DNA of 64,000 nucleotides from QQVM01 sp035341855 (GCA_035341855.1 DAOQWA010000002.1:62001-126000), one strand, 5' to 3'. Numbered from the stretch's first letter, positions 26,123 through 35,186 are shown. Notes: a model not told the origin generated them from the letters alone. Numbers and translations are program-made.

Positions 26123-27720
26123 AAATAATTATGAAAAATATTCTTAGTAGCTGCCTGGTTTTTACCTTGCTAATGGTGACAACACAGCTTTCAATGGCCC
26201 AAGCACCAAAAAATCTAACTTTGCTTTCAAGTCTGGATTTTTCTCCTCAAACCCTTGCCGGTTGTTGGCACTATGAAAATGGAGGTAGGAGCTACGCACT
26301 ACTTGGTGCATCAGAAGGTATAATCATTGTAGAAGTAACTACAGCCGATTCACCTGAAGTAATATTGCAAGTGCCGGGAATAAATAATCTTTGGAGAGAA
26401 GTAAAAGTGGAAGGAAATTATGCTTTCGTTACCACTGAAGGTATCGATCCAAACGGCACATTAAACGGCATTCAAATTATTAATCTGAGCTACCTTCCGG
26501 ACAGCGCTCCGAGCAAAATTTATAAGGGAGATGGAATTATTGCAAATCAGTTGGAGTCTGCACATACTATCACCTGCGCAGGTGAATTTATTTATATCAA
26601 TGGACATAATATCGTAGCTCAGGGTAGAGGAGTGCTCATTTGCAATATCGCTGACCCATGGAACCCTGTTTATGTCGGGGCCATTACTAATAATTATTGT
26701 CATGACAGCTATGTCAGAGGTGATACGATTTGGACAAGCGACATTTATGCAGGTCAGTTTTCAGTTTACAACATTGCAGATAGAAGCAATCCAGTTCTAC
26801 TTGCAACCCAACAAACACCAGGAAACTTCAACCACAATACCTGGTTAAGCGATGATGGTCAAACTTTATTTACAACGGACGAAAGAGGGAACGAACCTCT
26901 GGGATCTTTTGATGTATCGGATCTGAGTAATATCAGTCTGCTCGACATATATTATACGACAAACTTTTCTACTTCAGAAGTGCACAATGTAAGAGTGCTG
27001 AATGATTTTTTAATTAATCCAAGCTACGGTAGCCAACTCACTCTTGTGGATGCCGCCAGGCCTTCCAACCTCATAGAAATTGGAAATTATACAACCGGTA
27101 ACGGTTTGCTTTGGGATGCCGATCCCTACCTATCATCAGGAATAATTGTAGCTACAGAGAAAAGTCCTGGTACATTTTATGTTTTCGAACCTAATTATCA
27201 GCGGGGCTGTTATCTTGAAGGAGTCATTTCAGACAGTACAACAGGAGTGCCAATTCCCGGAGCTACAATTCAAATCTTAAGCGCCGGAGTACAGAAACAG
27301 TCAAAAGGGACAGGAGAATATTATACAGGTGTTGCAGATCCTGGTACTTTTGATGTTCTGGTGACTAAGAATGGTTACGCTGCCAAACAGATTTCTGGTG
27401 TGGTTCTGAACACAGGTTCTGTAACTACTCTGGACGTTGAATTGAGAATGCTGGGGGCAGGTGTGTCTAACCTAAATAATACTTTACCGATTTCACTCAT
27501 ACCAAACCCTTTTACCAATCTGATCATCATTGAAACCGACGTAAAACCTCTTGATATGATAGAGATGTTTAATGTGCTAGGTGAAAAAGTATTGGAAGAA
27601 AAATTTACTTCGGGGAAGATGACTTGCTATGTAAACACTGAAGAATTGACCAGTGGTGTTTACCTGATTCGACTATCCTCCGGAGGGCAAACAGACTTCA
27701 GAAAACTAATTAAGAACTGA
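26119..27720 (+). CDS. Secreted choice-of-anchor-B/LVIVD-repeat protein with carboxypeptidase-regulatory-like and T9SS domains
   Basis: 533 residues. The signal peptide (ending MAQA) may begin at the ATG at 26119 or the one at 26131. A beta-propeller-like region (about 35-360) follows, with LVIVD-type repeats such as GVLICNIADPWNPVYVGAI and FSVYNIADRSNPVLLA. A carboxypeptidase regulatory-like Ig domain covers about 368-440 (GVISDSTTGVPIPGATIQI). The T9SS sorting domain (about 455-533) has SLIPNPFTN, FNVLGEKV and SGVYLIRL. No active site is apparent. It starts inside the stop codon of the SBBP gene, indicating translational coupling. Function is unknown; a surface or adhesive role is plausible. 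Confidence 0.9.
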   Translation: MKIIMKNILSSCLVFTLLMVTTQLSMAQAPKNLTLLSSLDFSPQTLAGCWHYENGGRSYALLGASEGIIIVEVTTADSPEVILQVPGINNLWREVKVEGNYAFVTTEGIDPNGTLNGIQIINLSYLPDSAPSKIYKGDGIIANQLESAHTITCAGEFIYINGHNIVAQGRGVLICNIADPWNPVYVGAITNNYCHDSYVRGDTIWTSDIYAGQFSVYNIADRSNPVLLATQQTPGNFNHNTWLSDDGQTLFTTDERGNEPLGSFDVSDLSNISLLDIYYTTNFSTSEVHNVRVLNDFLINPSYGSQLTLVDAARPSNLIEIGNYTTGNGLLWDADPYLSSGIIVATEKSPGTFYVFEPNYQRGCYLEGVISDSTTGVPIPGATIQILSAGVQKQSKGTGEYYTGVADPGTFDVLVTKNGYAAKQISGVVLNTGSVTTLDVELRMLGAGVSNLNNTLPISLIPNPFTNLIIIETDVKPLDMIEMFNVLGEKVLEEKFTSGKMTCYVNTEELTSGVYLIRLSSGGQTDFRKLIKN

Positions 27721-27753
27721 AAGTTCTAAAGGTCATTCAAATTTCTAACCGGA

Positions 27754-28632
27754 CTATTTTAAATCTGCCAGACGATCAAGTACTAAGCTGATAAGGCTAT
27801 TCATTGTCTCCTCTGCTTTGTGGGTATGATCATTATTAATCCGATTAGCGACAATCGCATTAATGCTACAGCAGTTATGCCCAAGGATTCTTGCAAGTCC
27901 ATACATGGCACCTGTCTCCATTTCAAAATTTGTGATCCTCTTCCCTTTAAAATTAAAACTATGAAGGGTTGGAATGAAGTCCTGCCTTGCCAGTTCATAC
28001 CTGAGTATGCGTCCTTGAGGTGCATAAAATCCTGAACAACTGGCAGTAATTCCTTTGTGCATTCCTTCTCCTAATGCAAGCTCAAGCTTTGAGGAACAAC
28101 GGGCTATGTAAGATTGAGGTAAAATTCCTTCATTAGGATAATGTTTCCTGAATGCAGATACAATATCCGTCTCTTCCTGGTCGTTGTTCAGTTTGTAAAA
28201 ATTCAACAACCCGTCTAAACCCATTCCAAATTGAGAGAAAACGAAGCCATCAACCGGAATATCTTTCTGCAATGAACCTGATGTCCCAATTCGGATCAGA
28301 TTCAAAGACTTAAGTTCTTTCTTTATTTCTCGAGCCTCCAGATCAATATTCACTAAAGCATCTAATTCATTGTAGACAATATCGATATTATCGGTTCCGA
28401 TGCCTGTTGATAAAACAGTGATACGCTTGCCTTTATAAACTCCTGTATGAGTAACGAATTCACGCTTCTGTTTTTTAACTTCAACACTGTCAAAAAATTT
28501 CGAAACCATCGCAACACGGTCAGGGTCACCAACATTAATTACTGTATCAGAAATTTCATGCGGATGCAGGTTCAGATGGTAAACACTGTTATCGGAATTG
28601 AGTATAAGTTCTGACTCAGGTATTTTGCTCAT
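27754..28632 (-). CDS. Nucleoside phosphorylase (uridine/purine phosphorylase family)
   Basis: 292 residues from the ATG at 28632. A further in-frame ATG at 28659 adds nine residues not typical of the family, whereas MSKIPESELIL is a usual beginning. Motifs are VINVGDPDRV (phosphate and nucleoside binding), STGIGTDNIDIVYNELDAL, IRIGTSGSLQ and FEMETGAMYGLA, the ribose-binding Glu-Met-Glu motif of NP-I family enzymes. It cleaves nucleosides with phosphate to base and ribose-1-phosphate in salvage. Uridine preference is likely but not certain. It is divergent from the universal stress protein gene, with only 50 bp between starts. Confidence 0.88.
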   Translation of the reverse strand: MSKIPESELILNSDNSVYHLNLHPHEISDTVINVGDPDRVAMVSKFFDSVEVKKQKREFVTHTGVYKGKRITVLSTGIGTDNIDIVYNELDALVNIDLEAREIKKELKSLNLIRIGTSGSLQKDIPVDGFVFSQFGMGLDGLLNFYKLNNDQEETDIVSAFRKHYPNEGILPQSYIARCSSKLELALGEGMHKGITASCSGFYAPQGRILRYELARQDFIPTLHSFNFKGKRITNFEMETGAMYGLARILGHNCCSINAIVANRINNDHTHKAEETMNSLISLVLDRLADLK

Positions 28633-28682
28633 AAGCTCTAATCGTTTAAATTTGTACACAATATTAGAATTAATTTTTGTCT

Positions 28683-29552
28683 ATGTCGAATTTCAACAAT
28701 CAAATACTTGTACCAATTGATTTTTCCGAACAATCTTTTATCGCTTTAAGTCAATCTTATAATTTAGCAAGGCTATCAAGGGCAGACATTGTACTGATAC
28801 ATATAATTGATGACAGTTCATATTTGCCATTTTTCACAAAAAAAGAAGACAAAGAACTTGAAAAAAAAGTGCAGGAGGAGCTTGACAAGCTTGCGGCCGA
28901 GACCACCAAAACAGTTGGTGTTAAAGTGCACACCTTGATCCGCCATGGAAAAATTTATGAAGAGATACAGTCAGCCGCCAAAGAATTGAACTGTTCTTTC
29001 ATAGTAATGGGGACAAATGGAAGTGTGGGTATTAAGAGATTCATTGGCTCAAATGCCTTACGTGTAATCAGGGAAGCACCATGTCCGGTCATCAGCATCA
29101 AAGGTAAAGTTCACCGGACGGGCTGTAAACATATCGTCCTCCCGCTTGATGCCACTAAAGAAACAAAAGAAAAGGTAAAAATTGCCATAGAATTCGCTTC
29201 CTTATTTGGTTCTTCAATACAACTGGTTACTGTTCTGACAACTGACGACGAATTCATTGTCAACAAGTTGAAAAGACAGATGAAACAAGTCTATGATCAT
29301 GTCCGGGAACACAATATTTCCTGTACATTGGAGTTCATCCTGGGTGATGATATTGCACAGGAGGTCATTCAATTTGCCGATAAAAATAAGTCCGATTTAA
29401 TCATGATCATGACTCAGGAAGAAGTCAATTGGACAGACCTTATGTTCATTGGTTCCTCAGCTCAGGAAATAATTAACGGTACGGATATACCTGTTCTAAG
29501 TATTCGTCCAAAACCAAGAAAAGACACCTCTTCATCTCCTTACGAATTTTAG
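28683..29552 (+). CDS. Universal stress protein, tandem UspA domains
   Basis: 289 residues from the ATG at 28683; a TTG two codons earlier is a less likely start. There are two UspA domains (about 3-140 and 145-285). Domain 1 has the ATP-loop-like GTNGSVGIKRFIGSNALRVI, one residue shorter between the second and third glycine than the usual G-x2-G-x9-G-S/T. Domain 2 keeps only the end of it (FIGSSAQEII). Such proteins bind ATP or act as dimeric stress regulators in the cytosol. It is followed after 25 bp by a paralogue with the same two-domain layout, probably from an old tandem duplication. Confidence 0.9.
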   Translation: MSNFNNQILVPIDFSEQSFIALSQSYNLARLSRADIVLIHIIDDSSYLPFFTKKEDKELEKKVQEELDKLAAETTKTVGVKVHTLIRHGKIYEEIQSAAKELNCSFIVMGTNGSVGIKRFIGSNALRVIREAPCPVISIKGKVHRTGCKHIVLPLDATKETKEKVKIAIEFASLFGSSIQLVTVLTTDDEFIVNKLKRQMKQVYDHVREHNISCTLEFILGDDIAQEVIQFADKNKSDLIMIMTQEEVNWTDLMFIGSSAQEIINGTDIPVLSIRPKPRKDTSSSPYEF

Positions 29553-29560
29553 TATCTTTG
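29553..29560 (+). promoter_or_regulatory. -7 box (TATCTTTG) between the two usp genes
   Basis: TATCTTTG matches TAnnTTTG exactly and ends 17 bp before the ATG at 29578. It starts right at the end of the first usp gene, so the second can be transcribed separately. Confidence 0.5.
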
Positions 29561-29577
29561 ACTAAACTCGAAAACCA

Positions 29578-30465
29578 ATGAACAAGAAATTTGTAATTAA
29601 AAAAATTCTGATTCCATTCGATTTTTCTGAAACTGCTGAACTGGCTTTGGAGCATGCAGTTTTCATGGCGAAGCTTCACAGAGCAGATATTTACCTGCTT
29701 CATGTGATTGAATCCTATTCTTTCACCTCTGCAATTTCCCAGGCATTCGGTAAATCTCAAACTGAATTTGAACAAAAGATTGAATCTTCTGCTCAAGACA
29801 AGCTGAAAGAACTTACATCCAAACTACATCATGATAGCGGGATGACTGTGAACTTCCGAATCGAAAATGGAAAAATCTATAAATCTATTGTTAACGTTTC
29901 CGAAGAACTGGATGTTGATGTGATTCTCATGGGTACTCATGGAGTAAGTGGCTTCCAGGAATTCCTTATAGGAAGCAATACATACAGAGTGGTAATGAGT
30001 GCTCCATGTCCTGTGATATCGGTCCAAACGCACGCCAAAAAGATCGGATTTAAAAACATTGTCTTACCTATTGATAATTCAGCAGCATCAAGACAAAAGG
30101 TTAAACATGCAGTTGAAATAGCGAAGCATTATAATTCTGTTGTGCACATTGCCGGCATGGCAACTATGACCGATGTTGATATACTCAGACGCTTCGATGT
30201 TAAGATCCATCAAGTCAAAGAATATCTTGATGAACATGAAGTACCATATACGGTGAAAATGTTTAAAGGTGATAATGCCGCCTCCATCACTATGGATTTC
30301 GCCACTCAGGTTAATGCAGACCTAATCATCATGATGACCGACCAGGAAGGTGGAGGTTTATTTATAGGAAATTTTGCTCAACAAATTATTAATCATTCTA
30401 AAATTCCTGTCATGAGCATCAGGCCTGACGAGGGAGATCCTGATAAAATATCTTTGGGTTACTAA
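29578..30465 (+). CDS. Universal stress protein, tandem UspA domains (paralogue of the preceding gene)
   Basis: 295 residues with two UspA domains (about 4-145 and 150-290). Domain 1 carries a complete nucleotide loop GTHGVSGFQEFLIGSNTYRVV (G-x2-G-x9-G-S), so it probably binds ATP. Domain 2 is degenerate (MMTDQEGGGLFIGNFAQQII). It closely parallels the upstream gene (for example PCPVISVQTH versus PCPVISIKGK). A separate -7 box precedes it and a long terminator hairpin overlaps its stop codon. Which stress it answers cannot be seen from the sequence. Confidence 0.9.
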   Translation: MNKKFVIKKILIPFDFSETAELALEHAVFMAKLHRADIYLLHVIESYSFTSAISQAFGKSQTEFEQKIESSAQDKLKELTSKLHHDSGMTVNFRIENGKIYKSIVNVSEELDVDVILMGTHGVSGFQEFLIGSNTYRVVMSAPCPVISVQTHAKKIGFKNIVLPIDNSAASRQKVKHAVEIAKHYNSVVHIAGMATMTDVDILRRFDVKIHQVKEYLDEHEVPYTVKMFKGDNAASITMDFATQVNADLIIMMTDQEGGGLFIGNFAQQIINHSKIPVMSIRPDEGDPDKISLGY

Positions 30466-30498
30466 AAAAAAGCCTCTGTTTCACAGAGGCTTTTTTTT
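30464..30498. terminator. Bidirectional terminator between the second usp and the DUF4197 gene
   Basis: A perfect 16-bp stem (A8-GCCTCTGT / ACAGAGGC-T8) with a 3-base TTC loop. It overlaps the usp stop and lies 4 bp from the DUF4197 stop, serving both convergent genes. Confidence 0.95.
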
Positions 30499-30502
30499 GG
30501 CA

Positions 30503-31225
30503 TCAACTTCCAAATACCTTTTTAAGTAATTCCGTCACTCTTGCTGCAGGATCTCTCCTGATCTTTATTTCTTCCTGCGAAACCACTTTAAACAAGCCAT
30601 GTAATGCTCTGTCAGTAATGTATGCATCCAGATCCGGATTCATCTTTTTCACCAAAGGAATGGCATTGTATGTGTTTATAAGTGGACTCCAGTATTTTGT
30701 GACATTCACCTTTTGAGTAGCAGAATGAATTACAGGTTTAAATTTTACACGAAGATTGGAAGCTGTTCTTTGCCTTAAATAACCCGTTGCTGCAGTATCT
30801 GCACCTCTTAATATACTTAAACCATCTGTGATGCTCATCCCTTTTATTGCATCAACGAATACAGGTGATGCCTGCTTGGATGCCTCTTCTGCGGCACGAT
30901 TTATCGTCATTACAAATTCATCCACCTGCTTTCCCATCCCAATTGCCCGCAATTTCTTTTCCATCTCAATGGCTTCAGGAGGAAAGGGGATTTTAATCAA
31001 AGGATTCCTGAAAAAGCCGTCAACTTTAGAAGTTGATTTACCGGCATTTTGGCTTCCGATCTCCAATGCTTGTTTTAAACCGGAAATAATCTCTGCATTA
31101 CTCAATGTAGTTCCTCCACTCAGGGTCTTATTGATCTCTTTTCCGATCTTTTGATAATCAGCCTGTGAACAGGAAACAAGTGGAAGTACAGTCGCAAGAA
31201 CAATAATCAATTTAGAAATTCGCAT
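30503..31225 (-). CDS. DUF4197 lipoprotein
   Basis: 240 residues. The signal peptide has a lipobox ending at C19 (PLVSC), so it is a predicted lipoprotein. The rest matches the DUF4197 family: SNAEIISGLKQALEIGSQNA, a long helical middle, GADTAATGYLRQRTASNL, and the end YITDRALHGLFKVVSQEEIKIRRDPAARVTELLKKVFG. The family is common in Gram-negative bacteria but has no known function. It is monocistronic and convergent with the usp genes. Confidence 0.9.
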   Translation of the reverse strand: MRISKLIIVLATVLPLVSCSQADYQKIGKEINKTLSGGTTLSNAEIISGLKQALEIGSQNAGKSTSKVDGFFRNPLIKIPFPPEAIEMEKKLRAIGMGKQVDEFVMTINRAAEEASKQASPVFVDAIKGMSITDGLSILRGADTAATGYLRQRTASNLRVKFKPVIHSATQKVNVTKYWSPLINTYNAIPLVKKMNPDLDAYITDRALHGLFKVVSQEEIKIRRDPAARVTELLKKVFGS

Positions 31226-31423
31226 GATGTTTTTTTCGTAGGTATAACAAGAATCCGGCCGGGCTCAAAATAACATTTTTTTGAAACATAACACTTCACT
31301 TGAATCATATTGTGATGACTTTCATAACATTATTTCATTTTGGCTTTAATAAAATTATTCTATTCCTTATCCTAACTTCGCCTGGAAATTAAATTGATTC
31401 TCGCAAATTTCCTCTTTACTATT

Positions 31424-32698
31424 ATGAATAACCCTGTGACTTTCCGAAAGAACGAAGTAGAGATAATCACCATAGGCGATGAACTGCTCATTGGTCAGGT
31501 TATCGACACAAACAGCCCTTGGATGGCTCAAGAATTAAATAAAATTGGATTAAAAGTTCGATACATAACGACCGTTTCAGACCGAGAAGAAGAAATTTTA
31601 AAAACATTGGATCTCGCCACTGAAAGAGTTGGCATAATATTGATAACAGGAGGCTTGGGGCCCACAAAAGACGACATCACAAAACATACACTTTGTAAAT
31701 ATTTTAATACTTCACTACGATTCGATGAATCGAGTTATTTAAATATCGAAAAACTTTTTCATGCCCGTGGGCGGGTAGTTACTCCGTTAAACAGAACCCA
31801 GGCTGAGCTACCTGCCAATTGTACACCCTTATTGAATCAATACGGAACTGCACCTGCAATGTTGTTTAATGAAAATGAACGGATCTTTGTATCCATGCCG
31901 GGAGTTCCATATGAAATGAAAGGGGTGATGAAAAACCATGTCATTCCGTACCTCAAAAATCGTATCAAACTTCCTCCTGTAGTTCACGAGACAGTACTGA
32001 CTCAAGGCATAGGTGAATCATTTCTCTCCGACTTGATCGCTCCCTGGGAAGACAACTTACCTAAACACATTCGGCTGGCATATCTGCCTTCTGCAGGAAT
32101 CCTTAGATTAAGACTCACAGCAACAGGATTTGAAGAGTCAGTACTTAAAAAAGATCTCGAAGTTGAGATTGATAAACTTTCATTATTGGCAGGAGAATTT
32201 ATTTTCGGGCGAAATGAAGATTCACTTGAAAAACTTATTGGAGATAAACTACGCGATAAAAAACTAACATTGGCAACAGCAGAAAGTTGTACAGGTGGTT
32301 TTCTTGCCCACAGAATTACTACCATTCCCGGCAGCTCGGATTATTACACAGGCTCTGTGATTGCTTATGATAATTCAATAAAAATTTCTTGCTTGCAGAT
32401 CGATCCTCAACTTTTAGACCGGCATGGTGCCGTCAGCTCAGAAGTTGTTTCAGCCATGGCAAAAGGAGTCAGACAACAATTCAGATCTGATTTTGCTATT
32501 GCGACTTCCGGCATTGCCGGGCCTTCAGGTGCCACAGCTGAAAAGCCTTTGGGTACTGTCTGGATTGCAATCGAAGGCCCAAATGTCAGCCTGACCCGGA
32601 AGTTTCAACTCGGAACCGAACGCCTTGGTGTTATTCAGGGTACTTCAAACCACTGTTTCCATCTCCTTTATAAGATTTTAATGAATGAAAATGTATAA
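31424..32698 (+). CDS. cinA: CinA: nicotinamide-nucleotide amidohydrolase / damage-inducible protein
   Basis: 424 residues from the ATG at 31424; the frame is open ten codons further to a TTG at 31394. The N-terminal MoCF-like domain (about 10-180) has EIITIGDELLIGQVIDTNS and GGLGPTKDD. A middle region follows. The C-terminal amidohydrolase domain (about 265-420) has LATAESCTGGFLAHRIT, GSVIAYDNSIK and ATSGIAGPSGA. The C-terminal domain deamidates nicotinamide mononucleotide in NAD recycling. The N-terminal domain in related proteins has ADP-ribose pyrophosphatase activity. A near-match -7 box TAACTTCG lies at 31373-31380. Confidence 0.93.
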   Translation: MNNPVTFRKNEVEIITIGDELLIGQVIDTNSPWMAQELNKIGLKVRYITTVSDREEEILKTLDLATERVGIILITGGLGPTKDDITKHTLCKYFNTSLRFDESSYLNIEKLFHARGRVVTPLNRTQAELPANCTPLLNQYGTAPAMLFNENERIFVSMPGVPYEMKGVMKNHVIPYLKNRIKLPPVVHETVLTQGIGESFLSDLIAPWEDNLPKHIRLAYLPSAGILRLRLTATGFEESVLKKDLEVEIDKLSLLAGEFIFGRNEDSLEKLIGDKLRDKKLTLATAESCTGGFLAHRITTIPGSSDYYTGSVIAYDNSIKISCLQIDPQLLDRHGAVSSEVVSAMAKGVRQQFRSDFAIATSGIAGPSGATAEKPLGTVWIAIEGPNVSLTRKFQLGTERLGVIQGTSNHCFHLLYKILMNENV

Positions 32699-32818
32699 AA
32701 GGTAGATCATCGGCAATATCTTATTGATTATCAATACTATATATCTTTAATGGTCCTAATGAATGCCCAAAAATTGATTTAAAATTATTTATTTCTCTGA
32801 TTTTTACAAGAAAAAAAT

Positions 32819-32826
32819 TATCTTTG
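32819..32826 (+). promoter_or_regulatory. -7 box (TATCTTTG) for rpmB
   Basis: TATCTTTG matches TAnnTTTG and ends 22 bp before the rpmB ATG. It is the only promoter-like element in the 150-bp gap after cinA. Confidence 0.55.
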
Positions 32827-32848
32827 CGCCTCTTAAAAATAAATTCCC

Positions 32849-33082
32849 ATGGCACGCATTTGTGATTTAACCGGAAAAAGAGCAATTACCGGAAATAGTA
32901 TTTCGTTTTCTAACAAGAAAACTAAGCGTAAATTCAACCCGAATCTGCATAAGAAGAAGTTTTTCGTACCTGAGTTAGGAGAATGGATTACACTTAAAGT
33001 GTCTACTTCTGCTCTAAGAACTATAGATAAAAATGGCATCACTGCCACCATCGAAAAAGCTATAAAAAAGGGAAGGATCTAA
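32849..33082 (+). CDS. rpmB: Large ribosomal subunit protein bL28
   Basis: 77 residues, highly basic. It begins MARICDLTGKRAITGNSISF, the bL28 signature, and continues with NKKTKRKFNPNL and the conserved C-terminal SALRTIDKNG. It is a structural protein of the 50S subunit. There is only one Cys (C5), so this is the form without the zinc-binding cysteine set. It is a single-gene unit with its own -7 box and strong terminator. rpmG follows 1.6 kb later, separated by the M24 peptidase gene; in Bacteroidota the two are often closer. Confidence 0.97.
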   Translation: MARICDLTGKRAITGNSISFSNKKTKRKFNPNLHKKKFFVPELGEWITLKVSTSALRTIDKNGITATIEKAIKKGRI

Positions 33083-33096
33083 ATAAATCCAACTCG

Positions 33097-33138
33097 AAAA
33101 AAAATGCTAAATTCCATTCGGGTTTAGCATTTTTTTTT
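33097..33138. terminator. Intrinsic terminator after rpmB
   Basis: A 15-bp stem (A8-TGCTAAA / TTTAGCA-T8) with an 11-base loop, directly after rpmB on the plus strand. Confidence 0.92.
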
Positions 33139-33158
33139 GCCCGATCAGATAATTCTAC

Positions 33159-34589
33159 ATGATTCTCTTCACTCATAAAATAAAGACAGTATTCAGGATA
33201 ATTTTTACCTGCAGCTTTTTACTATTCTTCAGTTCTTCGCCTGGACAGATCAATTCTAATTATAAGGATGATTCTGAAAAACTCGGTAAAGAATTTCATA
33301 AAGACAGAAGGGATGTCTTAAGAGCGATGCTCCCTGATAGCTCTTGTGCAGTTATTTTTTCAAACCCTGAAAGAAATCGATCAGCTGACATTAACTATGA
33401 ATACCATCAGGATCCTGATTTTTATTATCTCACCGGTCTTCTGGAACCAGATGCGCTTTTATTTATCTGGAAGGAGCCACGTATTATTGAAGGCTTGTCT
33501 ATCCACGAATTGATATTTGTTCAAGACCGTGAGGTCAACATGGAAAAATGGAATGGTGTTCGACTAGGTCCTGCAGGTGCTATGTCTATCCTTGGAATCC
33601 AACAAGCTTTTGCCGGGGATGATTTTGAAACCATGGACAACTTATTCGAGAATTTATCCTCTATTCTTTATAAAGGTTTTCCAAAAGCACCGATGGATGA
33701 CAGGTCGAAAAATGGCGACCTCTCCGACTTGACCGAATCATTCAAACTGAAATCAGGCTATCCTTCAGCAAAACACGATGATTTTATATTGGGAAAGGCT
33801 TTGAGAGCATTGAGAGTTATTAAATCTGACGAAGAAATAAAAATTATGGCGAAAGCTGCCGATATCTCAGTTGCTGCGCACATCGAGATGATGAAAGCAC
33901 TCAAGCCCGGTATGACAGAATATCAAATAGAGGCAATAGGGGAATGCGTCTTCAAACTTAAAGGAGCATCTGACCCGGCTTATCCTAGCATTTGCGGAGC
34001 TGCTGAAAATTCTTGCATTCTTCACTATCAAACTAATCGCCGGCAATTGAACGATGGTGATCTCCTCTTAATTGATATGGGCGCAGAATATTTAGCTTAT
34101 GCCGCAGACATAACAAGAACTCTTCCTGTCAATGGAAAATTCAGTTCTGTACAAAAAAAGATATATGACCTTGTACTTGATGCTCAAATTGCAGGGATAC
34201 AAGCTTGCCTTCCGGGAAATAAATTCAATGATCCGGATAAAGAAGCAAGGAAAGTGCTTAAAGATGGCCTTGTAAGAATGAATATTTTAAAAGATGAAGA
34301 TGACCTTTCACTATATTACCCGCACGGGACATCGCATTACTTAGGCCTGGATGTGCATGATGCCGGAACACCTGGAACTCTCAAGCCGGGAATGGTAATC
34401 ACTGTTGAACCCGGACTTTATTTCCCTGAAGGAAGTCCTTGTAACCCCGAATTATGGAATATTGGCATCCGCATAGAAGATGATATCCTGATCACCGGGG
34501 AAGGCTATATTAACCTTTCAGAAGCTTTACCAAAAAAAACGACTGAAATTGAGCAAATAATGGCAGAAAAGTCCCTTTTTGAACCATAA
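33159..34589 (+). CDS. Exported Xaa-Pro aminopeptidase (M24B, PepP-like)
   Basis: 476 residues. The N-terminal hydrophobic segment (about 10-29, ending SSSPGQ) looks like a signal peptide, so the enzyme is probably periplasmic or outer-surface. The aminopeptidase P N-domain spans about 45-190 (SADINYEYHQDPDFYYLTG). The pita-bread catalytic domain (about 215-465) carries the metal ligands: Asp in LLIDMGAEYLAYAADITRT, His in HGTSHYLGLDVHD, and Glu in TVEPGLYF and GIRIEDD. It removes N-terminal residues before proline. It is alone between rpmB and rpmG. Confidence 0.92.
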   Translation: MILFTHKIKTVFRIIFTCSFLLFFSSSPGQINSNYKDDSEKLGKEFHKDRRDVLRAMLPDSSCAVIFSNPERNRSADINYEYHQDPDFYYLTGLLEPDALLFIWKEPRIIEGLSIHELIFVQDREVNMEKWNGVRLGPAGAMSILGIQQAFAGDDFETMDNLFENLSSILYKGFPKAPMDDRSKNGDLSDLTESFKLKSGYPSAKHDDFILGKALRALRVIKSDEEIKIMAKAADISVAAHIEMMKALKPGMTEYQIEAIGECVFKLKGASDPAYPSICGAAENSCILHYQTNRRQLNDGDLLLIDMGAEYLAYAADITRTLPVNGKFSSVQKKIYDLVLDAQIAGIQACLPGNKFNDPDKEARKVLKDGLVRMNILKDEDDLSLYYPHGTSHYLGLDVHDAGTPGTLKPGMVITVEPGLYFPEGSPCNPELWNIGIRIEDDILITGEGYINLSEALPKKTTEIEQIMAEKSLFEP

Positions 34590-34647
34590 GATGTGTTTAA
34601 AAACATTGAATTCTGCGATATTTCTTTTTCCTTTTAGAAGAATTTTG

Positions 34648-34655
34648 TATATTTG
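34648..34655 (+). promoter_or_regulatory. -7 box (TATATTTG) for the rpmG-DUF4295 unit
   Basis: TATATTTG fits TAnnTTTG and ends 47 bp before the rpmG ATG. The terminator at 35111-35140 would close the same transcription unit. Confidence 0.55.
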
Positions 34656-34702
34656 CAGCCCTTAAAATAACAGGCGACAGGGCGTCAAAATACTTAATAA
34701 TC

Positions 34703-34885
34703 ATGGCAAAGAAAGGTAACCGTATACAAGTCATCATGGAGTGTACGGAGCATAAGACTAGCGGAATGCCCGGCACTTCTCGCTACATCACCACTAAAAA
34801 TAAGAAGAACACGACAGAACGTTTGGAACTAAAGAAATTTAATCCAATCCTCAAGAAGATGACAGTTCACAAGGAAATAAAGTAA
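34703..34885 (+). CDS. rpmG: Large ribosomal subunit protein bL33
   Basis: 60 residues, basic. The sequence MAKKGNRIQVIMECTEHKTSG and RYITTKNKKNTTERLELKKFNP is typical of bL33. Only one Cys (C14) is present, so it is the zinc-free form. It is part of the 50S subunit near the E site. It is co-transcribed with the DUF4295 gene 46 bp downstream. Confidence 0.97.
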   Translation: MAKKGNRIQVIMECTEHKTSGMPGTSRYITTKNKKNTTERLELKKFNPILKKMTVHKEIK

Positions 34886-34931
34886 TCCTGGGGAACCCGA
34901 TCAAACTAAATAACATTTAATACTCAGCTTC

Positions 34932-35087
34932 ATGGCAAAGAAAGTAGTTGCAACTCTAAAGAGCGGAAAAGGAAAAGAATTTTCCAAAGTCATTAAAATG
35001 GTTAAGAACCCTCAAACGGGTGCTTATAATTTTAAAGAAGAGATCGTGCACAACGATCATATCAAGGATTTTCTAAAAGCTAAATAA
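34932..35087 (+). CDS. DUF4295 protein, Bacteroidota-specific ribosomal protein (probably bL38)
   Basis: 51 residues, strongly basic: it begins MAKKVVATLKSGKGKEFSKV, continues through MVKNPQTGAYNFKEEIVHND and ends FLKAK. This matches the DUF4295 family, found between rpmG and ftsY in Bacteroidota. From memory, and unchecked, the cryo-EM structure of the Flavobacterium johnsoniae ribosome showed a new large-subunit protein named bL38 that I believe corresponds to this family. The position after rpmG and before the terminator at 35111 supports a ribosomal role. The gene is short and easily missed by gene finders. Confidence 0.88.
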   Translation: MAKKVVATLKSGKGKEFSKVIKMVKNPQTGAYNFKEEIVHNDHIKDFLKAK

Positions 35088-35110
35088 CTTTTCTATTTCA
35101 AAAAATATTG

Positions 35111-35140
35111 AGCTTCTTTCTGTTTGAAGGGAGCTTTTTT
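35111..35140 (+). terminator. Intrinsic terminator after the rpmG-DUF4295 unit
   Basis: A 10-bp stem (AGCTTCTTTC / GAAGGGAGCT) including two G-U pairs, with a TGTTT loop followed by a run of T. It separates the ribosomal unit from ftsY. Confidence 0.75.
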
Positions 35141-35186
35141 CATTTAGTCAAATCCAAATTAAATTTAATATTCTCAAGCAATAACA

